A model generated the notes under the pieces. The model was not told where the DNA came from and did not search any database. It was given only the letters and a program-made list of their open reading frames with translations. Shown piece after piece: positions 1-9,219 of a stretch of DNA of 64,000 nt. Numbering within the stretch: the first letter of the stretch is position 1; every line of letters starts with the position of its first letter. Origin of the DNA: Legionellaceae bacterium (GTDB lineage Bacteria; Pseudomonadota; Gammaproteobacteria; Legionellales; Legionellaceae); the NCBI GenBank assembly GCA_029212505.1, contig JARGOS010000004.1, positions 62,001-126,000 on the forward strand, given 5' to 3'. Made by a program: the position numbers and the translations under genes.

Positions 1-1384
1 ATTGCAAGGGCGTCGCAAGCATCGAACCTTGGCCAATTGCCGTGATCAAGGTGTCGCCTGTATACCAAGAAACACCGCGTGTTTGTTTTTTCCACTGCGG
101 GTTTGGAACAAGTCCCGGTATTTCTTCTTTTAAATCCACTTGGGTTAATTGTCCAAAACCAAAATGGATAAGCATGTCTTCGATGGCACTGATTCCAAGT
201 TTATGGCCTAAGTGATAAAAATAAGTATCACACGAAGCTGTAATCGCACGTTTTAAACGCATGGTGCCGTGGCCACCACGTTTCCAATCGCGGTACGTGT
301 GCGACACACCAGGCAGGCGATACCAACCTGGATCAAAAATCTTACTGTCTTCGGTGATCACGTCTTTTTCAAGACCTGCCAAGGCAATAAACGGCTTAAT
401 GGTGGATGCAGGAGGGTATAGCCCACGAATTGCACGATTAAACAGAGGTTTTTCAGGAGCATTCACAAGCTTGGTGTAGTCTTTTTGTGTAATACCATGA
501 ACAAATTGATTGGGATTATAGCTCGGTAAGCTTACTAAGGCTAAAATGGAGCCGTCACGTACGTCAATCACGGCTGCGGCACCTTCTTTGCCTTGCAGTG
601 CTTGATGTGCACGTGTCTGTAACCGAGCATCCAGCGTGAGTTTCAGTTTGGCACCAGGTACAGGCGTTTGTTTGCTTAGGATACGAACCGTTCGGCCACT
701 CACATCGGTTTCAACGTGTTGATAACCCACACGGCCATGCAGCTTATCTTCATAAAAGCGTTCAATACCTGTTTTTCCAATAAAGTGCGTGGCACGATAA
801 TTGGTGCTGTCGATTTGTTTGAGCTCATCGGCGTTAATGCGGCCGACGTAGCCGAGTACATGTGATGTGATAGCACCCAGTGGATAGGAGCGCATCAGAT
901 GCGCATGAATGCTCACACCTGGAAAAGCATATTGGTGGGTCGCAAAAATAGCGACTTCTTCTTCGTTGAGCTTGAGTTTAAACGGTACAGGCAGGTAGCG
1001 ACGTGTTTGTTTTCGTGTGCGATGAAAATGTTCAATATCGTCGTCGGATATGGATGGTAATAAGATTTTAAGTTGTTCTAAGGTCGATTGCATATTTTCA
1101 ACATGCTCAGGCACAATTTCGAGTGCATAGACAGGGGTATTTTCAGCAAGAACAACGTCGTTTCTGTCAACAATAATGCCGCGCGTGGGTGCAATCGGCG
1201 TAATGCTCATTTGATTTTGCAGTGATAGTGTTGCAAAACGTTTGTATTGTGAAAACTGTAAGTAAGCAAGACGTAAAACCAAAAAAAGCGAACAGATAAT
1301 AATCAGCGTAACTAAAATATTCAGACGCAATTGATGCAACATAGATTCGGTTTGGTGTGAAATGATCGGATTATTGGATCGCAT
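1..1384 (-). CDS. mrdA: Penicillin-binding protein 2 (peptidoglycan transpeptidase), 3' end cut by window edge
   Basis: Class B PBP that cross-links peptidoglycan in the periplasm for lateral wall growth, normally with RodA. Reading the minus strand from an ATG at 1384 gives MRSNNPIISHQTESML, then one hydrophobic anchor, a PBP dimerisation region with GKTGIERFYED, and the transpeptidase domain. The catalytic serine motif STIK lies at about 395-406 and an SCD motif (the SxN equivalent) follows; the C-terminal KTG box lies beyond the window. An in-frame ATG at 1342 would leave a shorter cytoplasmic tail; neither start has a clear ribosome site. It follows rlmH by 54 bases, and rsfS-rlmH-mrdA is the conserved order in this class. 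Function is near certain; only the exact start is open. Confidence 0.93.
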   Translation of the reverse strand, partial: MRSNNPIISHQTESMLHQLRLNILVTLIIICSLFLVLRLAYLQFSQYKRFATLSLQNQMSITPIAPTRGIIVDRNDVVLAENTPVYALEIVPEHVENMQSTLEQLKILLPSISDDDIEHFHRTRKQTRRYLPVPFKLKLNEEEVAIFATHQYAFPGVSIHAHLMRSYPLGAITSHVLGYVGRINADELKQIDSTNYRATHFIGKTGIERFYEDKLHGRVGYQHVETDVSGRTVRILSKQTPVPGAKLKLTLDARLQTRAHQALQGKEGAAAVIDVRDGSILALVSLPSYNPNQFVHGITQKDYTKLVNAPEKPLFNRAIRGLYPPASTIKPFIALAGLEKDVITEDSKIFDPGWYRLPGVSHTYRDWKRGGHGTMRLKRAITASCDTYFYHLGHKLGISAIEDMLIHFGFGQLTQVDLKEEIPGLVPNPQWKKQTRGVSWYTGDTLITAIGQGSMLATPLQ

Positions 1385-1438
1385 GAGTCAGCATGGTTCA
1401 ACAGATAAAAAGTCCAGGGGTGATTTTAGCTTAAATTA

Positions 1439-1909
1439 CTACTTGTGGTAAGGGTGATTCGTTAAAATAGACCAAGCGCGATAAAGTGCTTCTAAAAGTA
1501 CCACGCGAGCAAGGGGATGCGGTAGTGTGAGTGTGGAGAGCGACCAACGTTCACGACTTTGTGAAAGACAGCTCTTAGGTAAACCTTCAGGGCCGCCAAT
1601 CACAAAGCACACATGGCCGGTGATTTGTTGAAGATGATTTAAATGCACCGAGAGTTGCTCGCTTGAAAAGGTTTTTCCTGTGAGATCGAGCGCAATAAGA
1701 TGCGCATCACGGGGAATCGCGGCGTGTAAGCGTGTGGCTTCTTTTTCGAGAACGCGCGCAAGATCGTGTGCATGACCACGGCGTAATAGGGGTATTTCGA
1801 CGAGATGAAGCTTAAAGGCCTCGCCAAGACGTTTAATAAACTCTTCTGAGGCCTCGGTAACCCAGCCCGGCATTTTATTGCCCATGGCTATAAGCGTGAT
1901 TTCTAGCAT
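1439..1909 (-). CDS. rlmH: 23S rRNA pseudouridine-1915 N3-methyltransferase
   Basis: RlmH is a SPOUT-fold, AdoMet-dependent methyltransferase that modifies pseudouridine 1915 in helix 69 of 23S rRNA on assembled ribosomes. The 156-residue length is normal for the family. The family start (MLEITLIAMGNKMP), the AdoMet-binding segment FVIGGPEGL and the C-terminal LPHPLARVVLLEALYRAW with the final HPYHK are all present. The gene starts 4 bases after rsfS ends and precedes mrdA, so the three are probably cotranscribed. Confidence 0.97.
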   Translation of the reverse strand: MLEITLIAMGNKMPGWVTEASEEFIKRLGEAFKLHLVEIPLLRRGHAHDLARVLEKEATRLHAAIPRDAHLIALDLTGKTFSSEQLSVHLNHLQQITGHVCFVIGGPEGLPKSCLSQSRERWSLSTLTLPHPLARVVLLEALYRAWSILTNHPYHK

Positions 1910-1913
1910 GGGT

Positions 1914-2249
1914 CTAGTTGGTATCTTGCGTATCTTGCCAGAGACCTTCTAAATTATAGAAAGCACGGCTTTCGGGTTGCATGATGTGAACAACAAACTC
2001 ACCAAAATCAATTAACGCCCAGTCACCTTCGGTCAGGCCGTGTTTGCTTAACGCAGGCAAGCCAATGGCTTTCATGTCAGTCATGAGATGTTCTGCTATT
2101 GCTCGTAAATGCCGAGCAGCACGACCAGAACACACCACCATAAAATCAGTGACGCTGGTTTGTTCGCGAACATTTATCACAGTAACATCAATGGCTTGAT
2201 TGTCTTCAAGTGATTTAAGGAGTGTTTCGAGTGGTATATTTCTAGCCAT
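1914..2249 (-). CDS. rsfS: Ribosomal silencing factor RsfS
   Basis: RsfS (Iojap/DUF143 family) binds ribosomal protein L14 and blocks subunit joining when nutrients run short. The protein has the family segments TDFMVVCSGRAARH and GDWALIDFGEFVVHIM. The open frame extends to a TTG at 2288, but the ATG at 2249 gives MARNIPLETL and about 111 residues, the usual length, so it is preferred. No strong Shine-Dalgarno sequence is seen before either. The gene lies just upstream of rlmH in the conserved order; nadD, often upstream of rsfS, is replaced here by phhB and hisC. Confidence 0.94.
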   Translation of the reverse strand: MARNIPLETLLKSLEDNQAIDVTVINVREQTSVTDFMVVCSGRAARHLRAIAEHLMTDMKAIGLPALSKHGLTEGDWALIDFGEFVVHIMQPESRAFYNLEGLWQDTQDTN

Positions 2250-2331
2250 ATAAATATAAACCGTTGACTTATCTTTAAAAAGTGACAAAGCATACCAAGA
2301 ATACGACTTGGACGCAATGTATAATATCAGA

Positions 2332-2679
2332 CTAGGCTGAAAGCAGCTGATCTATTTTTGCAGCGCAAATAAAATCATTATGTGACAAACCGTTGAGTGC
2401 ATGCGTCATAAAATGTACATCACAGGTGTTATAGCCTAAATTCACATCGGGATGATGATTTTCTTGATGTGCGATCCAGGCTATCGCGTTCATAAAAGCC
2501 ATGGTTTCATGAAAATTTTCAAACGTAAATTTACGATGAATCGTGGTTAAGTCATCAGAAACTTGCCAGGCAGTATCCAGTTGTGGAAGCAAAGCATCAA
2601 TTTGTGTTTGATTGAGGGGCTCGCCTATACCTTCGCAAGGTTCGCAGTGTTTTTGGGTTAAGTGACTTACGTTGCTCAT
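2332..2679 (-). CDS. phhB: Pterin-4a-carbinolamine dehydratase
   Basis: Dehydrates 4a-hydroxytetrahydrobiopterin, recycling the pterin cofactor of aromatic amino acid hydroxylases. At 115 residues it matches the family. The active-site segment HQENHHPDV is intact, and the N-terminal KHCEPCEGI and C-terminal HALNGLSHNDF are typical of proteobacterial members. Its ATG overlaps the hisC stop (ATGA), so the two are translationally coupled. No phenylalanine hydroxylase gene is in the window. Pairing with an aminotransferase suggests a role in aromatic amino acid metabolism, which is inference. Confidence 0.95.
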   Translation of the reverse strand: MSNVSHLTQKHCEPCEGIGEPLNQTQIDALLPQLDTAWQVSDDLTTIHRKFTFENFHETMAFMNAIAWIAHQENHHPDVNLGYNTCDVHFMTHALNGLSHNDFICAAKIDQLLSA

Positions 2680-3797
2680 GATGGGGTTTCCTTAAGGCAT
2701 AGCGCCAGTGTATTTAAAAAACGTGTATTTTGCTCGAATGTGCCTATCGTAACACGGAGATGTTGCTCTAAACCATACGGATTAAGCGGCCGAATTAAAA
2801 CACCGCGTTTTTGTAGGTTATTATCCAGTGCTGCCGCATTTTGGCCGCAATTAAACGTGACAAAATTACATGCGCTCGGCAAATACGTTAAGCCTAAGTG
2901 ATCAAGACCTGTTTGAACTTGTTTAAGGCCATTGATATTGAGCTGTACGGTTTGTTGTATAAAACTTTGGTCTTGTAGGGCGGCTATACCTGCGATTAAA
3001 GCGGTTTGGCTGACGCAAAACGGTAATTGTATGCGGTAGAGCAACGCAATAATATCAGGATGAGCCAGTGCATACCCAAGACGAAGCGCTGCCAAACCGT
3101 AAGCTTTTGAAAACGTGCGTGTAATAATTAAATTGGGATATTTTTTAAGTGTTTTTGAAGCGTCCAGGCGCTCAGGTTCGGGAATGTATTCATGATAGGC
3201 TTCATCGAGCACCAGGAGCGTTGATTCGGGGATATGATCGAGCAAGCGCTTAATTTCAGAGGGCTTAATATACAAACCCGTTGGATTATTAGGGTTTGCA
3301 ATAAAAATAAGCGCCGTATTTTGAGAGCATGCTTGAATCATGGCATCAATATTGACACGCCATGTGGGATCTAAAGCTATTTTTTTTATGGGTATGCCTA
3401 AGGTATTGGCCTGCACTTCGTAGCTAATAAAGGCATAGTCATGCGTTAAAATATGTTTGTTCGTATGCAGCGCAAAGCACTCAAGCAGCATATGAAAAAT
3501 AAAATCAGAACCGTTGCTTAAAAACAGTGCTTCGGGATCGAGCTGAACATGCTTAGCTAAATACCCACGTAGGGGGTGGTTTTTTGTCACCGTATAGGTT
3601 GCCAGCATGTGTGGGGTAAGAGATGCTAGAGCCTCAAGTACGGAAGCACTGCATCCAAGAGGATTTTCGTTGCTGGCGAGTTTAATGATATCCGTTGTTT
3701 TTTGTTCATGCATGGCTGTGCTTGCGGATTTGCCCGGAACATAAGGGTGGAGCCCACGAATTCCTGAGTGGGGCAGCGTATTAAAATCGCAGGGCAT
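2676..3797 (-). CDS. hisC: Histidinol-phosphate / aromatic aminotransferase, PLP fold type I
   Basis: A HisC-family aminotransferase. It carries the N-terminal HPYVPGKS, ASNENPLG, ANPNNPTG, DEAYHEY and the PLP-lysine motif TRTFSKAYGLA. The frame extends to a GTG at 3833, but the ATG at 3797 is preceded by AAGGA at proper spacing and gives a start typical of the family. No other his genes are nearby; instead it is coupled to phhB. HisC homologues often transaminate phenylalanine or tyrosine, so it may serve aromatic amino acid metabolism rather than, or besides, histidine synthesis. The fold and reaction class are secure; the in vivo substrate is not. Confidence 0.9.
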   Translation of the reverse strand: MPCDFNTLPHSGIRGLHPYVPGKSASTAMHEQKTTDIIKLASNENPLGCSASVLEALASLTPHMLATYTVTKNHPLRGYLAKHVQLDPEALFLSNGSDFIFHMLLECFALHTNKHILTHDYAFISYEVQANTLGIPIKKIALDPTWRVNIDAMIQACSQNTALIFIANPNNPTGLYIKPSEIKRLLDHIPESTLLVLDEAYHEYIPEPERLDASKTLKKYPNLIITRTFSKAYGLAALRLGYALAHPDIIALLYRIQLPFCVSQTALIAGIAALQDQSFIQQTVQLNINGLKQVQTGLDHLGLTYLPSACNFVTFNCGQNAAALDNNLQKRGVLIRPLNPYGLEQHLRVTIGTFEQNTRFLNTLALCLKETPS

Positions 3798-3923
3798 GTT
3801 GACGTTCCTTGTTGTTGAGGGCGCTTCTATCACTCTAGCATACCTTGTTCAAGCGTGGTATTTACAGTACACTGATAGCTATTTTGAGTTCCTCTTTTTT
3901 TACTTATTTTCGGTCGAATAAAC

Positions 3924-5789
3924 ATGCGTAAATTACCTGTTATTGTTGGTATGGGCGGCATAAATGCTGCTGGACGAAGCTCTGGTTTTCATAGTTACAA
4001 GCGTCTTATTTCTGATGTGTTATCTGAAGACGTGATGCAAAGCACATGGCTTGATTTAGGTCGGCGGATGGGTATGTTGATAGAAGGCAAACCTACGGAA
4101 GAACAAATTGAAGCGATTAAAAACGGGACGTTGGTGCGACGTACCGAACGTTTTGATCCAGATAACGTGTTATGTCATCAAAAAGCTAGGCTGGATACGG
4201 CCGGTCCAGATGCGACCGGAGCGTTTGTGATTAAAAAATCCAGACTTCCTGAGCCATTACCTGACTCTTATCGCATCGAAGAGATTGATCAAAAATACGT
4301 GCGTGTCACCGTTCAAGGTGAGCAAAACATCTTACTACCCGACCATGTACGTCTGCCTGTCTCGAGCGCGGGCGGTTTACCGACAGGCTTTGATTTAAGT
4401 GCGTTATATAAGTCGCGTCATCATCCTCGAGGACTGCAATTGTCGATATATGGTATATCTGATGCGCTTAATTCGATGGGGGTTGAATGGGATGAGGTGC
4501 TCAAACATATTAAACCCGATCAAGTGGCGGTGTATGCTGGAAGCGCGATATCACAAGTGGATGAGCATTCACTTGCAGGTGTGATTGCACAACCGTTATT
4601 AGGAAACCGTATTAATTCCAAAATGATGGCGTTGTCGCTTTCTGAGATGCCGGCTGACTTTGTGAATAGCTATGTGATTAATAGCGTGGGCATGACGGGC
4701 CATAATGTCGGCGCATGCGCGACGTTTTTGTATAACTTAAAACAAGGTTTAGAAAGCATTCAATCCGGTCAAGCACGTGTAGCCATTGTCGGTGGTGTAG
4801 AAGCGCCGATTGTTCCCGAAATTATTGAAGGTTTTCGGGTCATGAGCGCACTTGCAACCGATAAAGAATTGATGGAGTTAGATGGTTTGGACCAGGTTGA
4901 TAATCGACGCGCATGTCGACCATTTTCAACCAATGCAGGCTTTACATTGGCTGAAGCGTCTCAATTTGTGGTGCTGATGGATGATAAGTTAGCGCTGGAG
5001 TTGGGCGCGCGCGTGTATGGTAGCGTGGCCGATGTGTTTATTCATGCTGATGCTAATAAAAAATCGATTTCTGGTCCTGGTGTCGGTAATTACATTACGG
5101 TTGCGAAAGCTGCCGCATTGGCAAAAAGTATTTTAGGTCAGGCGGGCTTAGAGCAAACCTATGTTCAGGCACATGGTACAGGCACACCTCAAAATCGTGT
5201 CACGGAAAGTCATATTCTCAATGAAGTTGCAAAAACGTTCTCCATTAAATCATGGCCTGTTGCCGCGATTAAATCTTACATCGGTCATACCGTGAGTGCG
5301 GCTGCAGGAGATCAACTGATCGCTTCGTTAGGTGTATGGCAGCACGGCTGGATTCCAGGCATCAAAACGATTGATCATATTGCAGACGACGTTCACGATT
5401 CTAATCTTGATATTTTGATGGATCACTTACCTGTAGGTGCCCAAGGTGAGGACATCAAAGCCGTGGTGCTTAACTCCAAAGGTTTTGGTGGCAATAATGC
5501 GAGTAGCTTAATCTTATCACCCGACCAAACCATGGCTATGTTGCATAAAAAACATGGTCAAGCCGCTTTAGATAGTTACAAGAAAAAACATACACACGTG
5601 CAACAACGCATTGATGAGCTGGATGCCCAGGGTGTTGCTGGTCAAGAACGTATTATTTATAAGTTTGGTGAATCAGTGATGGATGAAACCTCGGTTTCAA
5701 TGACGCCTACAGAGCTTAAGCTTTCTGAGTTTAAGCAAGCGATCCCATTACCTACGGTGAATCCTTATGCGGATTATTGTTTAGATTGA
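3924..5789 (+). CDS. fabY: FabY-type beta-ketoacyl-ACP synthase
   Basis: A large (621 residues) ketoacyl synthase resembling Pseudomonas FabY, which condenses acetyl-CoA with malonyl-ACP to start fatty acid synthesis. The opening LPVIVGMGGINAAGRSS and the long N-terminal extension are typical of that type. The thiolase-fold triad is visible: cysteine in GACATFLYNL, histidine in HGTGTPQNR and histidine in KSYIGHTVSAAAGD, followed by GFGGNNASS near the C terminus. It stands alone, divergent from hisC across about 125 bases, with no other fab genes near. Classic FabH cannot be excluded elsewhere in the genome. Confidence 0.85.
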   Translation: MRKLPVIVGMGGINAAGRSSGFHSYKRLISDVLSEDVMQSTWLDLGRRMGMLIEGKPTEEQIEAIKNGTLVRRTERFDPDNVLCHQKARLDTAGPDATGAFVIKKSRLPEPLPDSYRIEEIDQKYVRVTVQGEQNILLPDHVRLPVSSAGGLPTGFDLSALYKSRHHPRGLQLSIYGISDALNSMGVEWDEVLKHIKPDQVAVYAGSAISQVDEHSLAGVIAQPLLGNRINSKMMALSLSEMPADFVNSYVINSVGMTGHNVGACATFLYNLKQGLESIQSGQARVAIVGGVEAPIVPEIIEGFRVMSALATDKELMELDGLDQVDNRRACRPFSTNAGFTLAEASQFVVLMDDKLALELGARVYGSVADVFIHADANKKSISGPGVGNYITVAKAAALAKSILGQAGLEQTYVQAHGTGTPQNRVTESHILNEVAKTFSIKSWPVAAIKSYIGHTVSAAAGDQLIASLGVWQHGWIPGIKTIDHIADDVHDSNLDILMDHLPVGAQGEDIKAVVLNSKGFGGNNASSLILSPDQTMAMLHKKHGQAALDSYKKKHTHVQQRIDELDAQGVAGQERIIYKFGESVMDETSVSMTPTELKLSEFKQAIPLPTVNPYADYCLD

Positions 5790-5831
5790 AACTAGGTTTA
5801 ATTATGATTGGAACTGGTTTTAATTTAGCTA

Positions 5832-5840
5832 TGCTATAAT
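5832..5840 (+). promoter_or_regulatory. Extended -10 promoter candidate
   Basis: The sequence TGCTATAAT lies about 35 bases before the ATG at 5875. It is a perfect TATAAT with the TGn extension that compensates for a poor -35 element; no good -35 hexamer is seen 17 bases upstream. It probably drives the HTH-ATPase gene. Confidence 0.55.
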
Positions 5841-5874
5841 ATAAATATGCCTTTGTTATTATTGTGTATTATTT

Positions 5875-6900
5875 ATGCAGACTCAAGCAGATAAAATAAA
5901 AAGCTTTATTTTAAATCATGTGGCTCAGCATGCGCATGATATCGTTAGTTATAGCATGGCGGAATTTGCTGTTTCTAGAACAACGGTTTTACGGCACATA
6001 CAATACTTGATCAAACAAAAAAAGATAACAAAAACAGGACGGACCAAGCAAATTACCTATACGCTTACCGCCGCGCTTAACAAGCAATTGAGTATTCATT
6101 TAGATAAAAATTTTGATGAGTTTGAATTTTTCAGTGAGCATTTTAGTCAGCTTTTATTACAAAACTTAAATCAACATGCTTATGCTATTTGTGAATATGT
6201 GATTACAGAATTATTAAATAATTGCAAAGATCATTCAAAGGGAAGTAAAGCGACTATTAGTACACATCTTGAGGGCGATGTGTTTCATTGTGTGATTGAT
6301 GATAACGGAGAAGGTTTGTTTAAAAGCATTGAAGCGAGTTCTTCATTCAGCGATGTTCGCGATATTATCTTTGAGTTAAGTAAAGGTAAATTAACGCGAG
6401 ATCCAATCAACCATACAGGCGAAGGGCTTTTCTTCAGTTCACGTGCAGTGGATAGGTTCTCGATTGTTGCGAATGATTACCAGTTTATGCGAGATAATTT
6501 AGAATATGATTGGACGTTTTGTCAGGCAGCATATGCTAACGGCACACGTGTCATGTTTGAAATTAATAAAAATACAGAAAGACAGTTAGATGCGTTATTT
6601 AAAGGCTACACAGAAGATTTTTCATTTAATAAAACAGATATTTTAGTGGATTTGTCGCAACATTATGGCGAGCGTCTTATTTCGCGTTCACAGGCTAAAC
6701 GCGTGTGTCGGAGATTAGAAAATTTTACACATATTACCCTGGATTTTAAGAAAATTGAGGCTGTCGGGCAGGGCTTTGTGGATCAGTTGTTTCGTGTGTA
6801 TCAGCGAGAATCGCCAAATTTGGTTATTAACTATATCCATGCGAATGAAAGTGTGGATTACATGATAAAACGTTGTTTAGCTACACAAAATAATGTATAA
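5875..6900 (+). CDS. HTH - GHKL ATPase - STAS-like (DUF4325) regulatory protein
   Basis: A 341-residue protein with three parts. Residues 1-70 look like a winged helix (SRTTVLRHIQYLIKQKKI, then KTGRTKQITYTL). Residues about 75-235 form a GHKL/HATPase fold: N box EYVITELLNNCKDHS, G1 box VIDDNGEGL and G2 box HTGEGLFFSSRAVD. Residues about 255-340 resemble the DUF4325 STAS-like domain (ILVDLSQHYGERLISRSQAKR ending in LDFKKIEAVGQGFVDQLFR). There is no histidine phosphoacceptor domain or membrane segment, so it resembles a soluble anti-sigma-type kinase fused to its antagonist-like domain and a DNA-binding head. Such proteins exist in many bacteria but their role is unknown to me. It precedes the orphan gene at 6942 in the same direction. 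Confidence 0.8.
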   Translation: MQTQADKIKSFILNHVAQHAHDIVSYSMAEFAVSRTTVLRHIQYLIKQKKITKTGRTKQITYTLTAALNKQLSIHLDKNFDEFEFFSEHFSQLLLQNLNQHAYAICEYVITELLNNCKDHSKGSKATISTHLEGDVFHCVIDDNGEGLFKSIEASSSFSDVRDIIFELSKGKLTRDPINHTGEGLFFSSRAVDRFSIVANDYQFMRDNLEYDWTFCQAAYANGTRVMFEINKNTERQLDALFKGYTEDFSFNKTDILVDLSQHYGERLISRSQAKRVCRRLENFTHITLDFKKIEAVGQGFVDQLFRVYQRESPNLVINYIHANESVDYMIKRCLATQNNV

Positions 6901-6941
6901 AAAGCAGGCTTAAAGTTTTATTGTTTATTACGAGACGTGTC

Positions 6942-8132
6942 ATGATGCCGTTGTCTACACAGTTTACCCCTGATTACCTTAAACATGATACCTGCTTGAT
7001 TTTTGAGAACCCATTATTTCAAGCGCTGCTTTCCTCAGACGATGTGATATTTCATGAAGCATCGGGGCTGATTGAGCTATGTCAACATCGTTTGAGTCAA
7101 CCCCATCAAGTGTTCAATTTTCGGATGCATTTGGAAGCGTTGCGTAACGTGTTAGAACAGAATGCAAGCTTACAAGAGCGCTTACAAAACATTTGCTTTG
7201 ACAGCATCTTGTCATTTATTGCTTTTAAGCCTTTACACACGCACAACGTCTTAACCTTGGATGAAATCCTTGATTTAACGCCAGAACAAACAGGCAGGCT
7301 TAAAGTATTGCTCGATGTTGTACGTCAAGGATTAAATGCTGAGCGACCATTTTCACTTAGGATAGACGCTTGCAAAGATAGGGTTGCTCGACGTCTTCAG
7401 GAGATGCTTCATAAAAATATTTTATTAAAAGAAGAACGCTTAAATTTTCCCGAACTTTCGCAATGTTCACCTTCTTTTTGTGTGTTGTTTATTAATGGCA
7501 AAATTTCACTTAAACAAGCGCAACAACTGAACCTTCAGCAAAACATTGCCCTAGATTCTCATACGATCTACAGTTTGATGATGGCTGATATTCTTACTAT
7601 TCGTCAGATCATCAAAATGCCACAAAAGAAGTTAAGTGCTTTAAGACAGAAGAGCCTATCGAGGATTAGGGTTGATCGGTATGTTAATCAAGCCTTAGGA
7701 AAGATGACACAAGAAGAGGCTGTTCAGTTCTTAAAAAACACCAAGAATCCTCAAACATCACAAAGCTTTCTGTTTTTTAATCACATGATGAAGCATATGG
7801 AGCGTACACATATTACAAAAGAGGTTTGGTCGAAGGTCAAAGAACGTGTGTCGGTACTTCTGTGGGCTAAATTTCGTTTCTTTTTTATCAATCGTCTTGA
7901 TCCTGAGTTTAGTGCACGGGTTGATTTGGGCCGACGTCTAAAATTACACCGAAGTTCTGAAATTCAAGCACATTTAGCGAACTCGGAAGGTTATCGTGAA
8001 TATTGTTATCATACGATGTTTTCTAGCCGTTTTTTTGGGGACTCATCATCGAGTGAAGAACAGATTCAAATGAATAGCACATCATGTACTCATGAAAAAT
8101 CGGTCGATCCTTATTTTCGTGGTATGGCCTAA
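6942..8132 (+). CDS. Hypothetical protein, possible effector
   Basis: I do not recognise this protein of about 396 residues. It is soluble, mostly helical, and has no signal peptide. The middle is basic ([22 protein letters not shown]) and the C terminus is rich in Ser and Glu ([12 protein letters not shown]), which is seen in some Dot/Icm substrates but is not diagnostic. The open frame reaches a TTG at 6921; ATGATG at 6942 is the better start, after a purine-rich ACGAGACG. It sits 40 bases after the HTH-ATPase gene and just before ruvB on the same strand. Confidence 0.7.
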   Translation: MMPLSTQFTPDYLKHDTCLIFENPLFQALLSSDDVIFHEASGLIELCQHRLSQPHQVFNFRMHLEALRNVLEQNASLQERLQNICFDSILSFIAFKPLHTHNVLTLDEILDLTPEQTGRLKVLLDVVRQGLNAERPFSLRIDACKDRVARRLQEMLHKNILLKEERLNFPELSQCSPSFCVLFINGKISLKQAQQLNLQQNIALDSHTIYSLMMADILTIRQIIKMPQKKLSALRQKSLSRIRVDRYVNQALGKMTQEEAVQFLKNTKNPQTSQSFLFFNHMMKHMERTHITKEVWSKVKERVSVLLWAKFRFFFINRLDPEFSARVDLGRRLKLHRSSEIQAHLANSEGYREYCYHTMFSSRFFGDSSSSEEQIQMNSTSCTHEKSVDPYFRGMA

Positions 8133-8179
8133 ACAAACTCTATGATAGACTCATTTTATTGTTCAGGTATTCTATTGAG

Positions 8180-9202
8180 ATGGGTATGTTAGAAAGTGAT
8201 CGCTTAATCAGTATGGAGGCACAACCTTCGGAAGAAACGGTTGATCGCGCCATACGACCCTTAAGTTTAGATGAATACATCGGTCAAGACGATGTGCGTT
8301 CTCAAATGCGCGTGTTTATTGATGCGGCAAAGAAGCGCAACGAGGCGCTTGATCATACGCTTATTTTTGGTCCACCTGGGCTGGGTAAAACCACACTCGC
8401 TAATATTATTTCGCATGAGCTTGGGGTGAATTTACGACAAACCTCAGGGCCTGTATTAGAGCGCGCAGGGGATGTCGCGGCTATCTTAACCAATCTCCAA
8501 GAAAATGATGTGTTGTTTATTGATGAAATTCACCGATTAAGCTCTGTAATTGAAGAGCTTTTATACCCGGCGATGGAAGATTATAAACTGGATATTATGA
8601 TCGGCGAAGGGCCCTCCGCTCGCTCGATTAAATTAGATTTACCGCCCTTTACGTTGGTCGGTGCAACCACACGCGCCGGTGCGTTGACGTCACCGCTGCG
8701 TGATAGGTTTGGTATTGTTCAGCGGCTTGAGTTTTACAGCGTGGATGCTTTAACATCGATTGTAAAACGCTCCGCTGATTTGCAGCATTTAAAAACAGAC
8801 CCTGAAGGGGTGTTTGAGATTGCGCGACGTGCACGGGGCACACCACGTATTGCGAATCGCTTGCTACGACGTGTGCGAGATTATGCCGAAGTCACTGGAG
8901 AAGGGGTCATAACCCAAGAGATTGCCCGTTTTGCACTCGAAAAATTGCGTGTGGACGAACACGGATTTGACCTCATGGATAAAAAATTATTGCTTGCGGT
9001 GATTGAACGTTTTGATGGCGGGCCCGTTGGGGTCGAAAGTATTGCTGCTGCAATTGGTGAAGAGCGAGCGACCATTGAAGACGTCATCGAGCCTTACCTG
9101 ATTCAGCAAGGGTTTTTAATGCGCACGCCACGAGGGCGGATAGCAACAGCGTTGGCGTATCAGCACTTTGGTTTGCCAGCATCTGAGCCTACACATTTAT
9201 AA
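8180..9202 (+). CDS. ruvB: Holliday junction branch-migration ATPase RuvB
   Basis: RuvB is the hexameric AAA+ motor that drives branch migration of Holliday junctions with RuvA and RuvC. Walker A (GPPGLGKTT), Walker B (FIDEIHRL), the sensor segment [20 protein letters not shown] and the C-terminal winged helix ([12 protein letters not shown]) are complete. The frame runs back to a TTG at 8159, but the ATGs at 8180 and 8186 fit the usual MxxxDRLIS start; 8180 is used. Neither ruvA nor ruvC is upstream, which is unusual. It is followed by tolQ after 17 bases, a linkage common in gammaproteobacteria. Confidence 0.97.
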   Translation: MGMLESDRLISMEAQPSEETVDRAIRPLSLDEYIGQDDVRSQMRVFIDAAKKRNEALDHTLIFGPPGLGKTTLANIISHELGVNLRQTSGPVLERAGDVAAILTNLQENDVLFIDEIHRLSSVIEELLYPAMEDYKLDIMIGEGPSARSIKLDLPPFTLVGATTRAGALTSPLRDRFGIVQRLEFYSVDALTSIVKRSADLQHLKTDPEGVFEIARRARGTPRIANRLLRRVRDYAEVTGEGVITQEIARFALEKLRVDEHGFDLMDKKLLLAVIERFDGGPVGVESIAAAIGEERATIEDVIEPYLIQQGFLMRTPRGRIATALAYQHFGLPASEPTHL

Positions 9203-9219
9203 TAGGAGATAAATCAATT

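Noticed and set aside
261..479. Plus-strand open frame of 72 codons
   Set aside because: It lies inside mrdA on the other strand, which has clear transpeptidase motifs.
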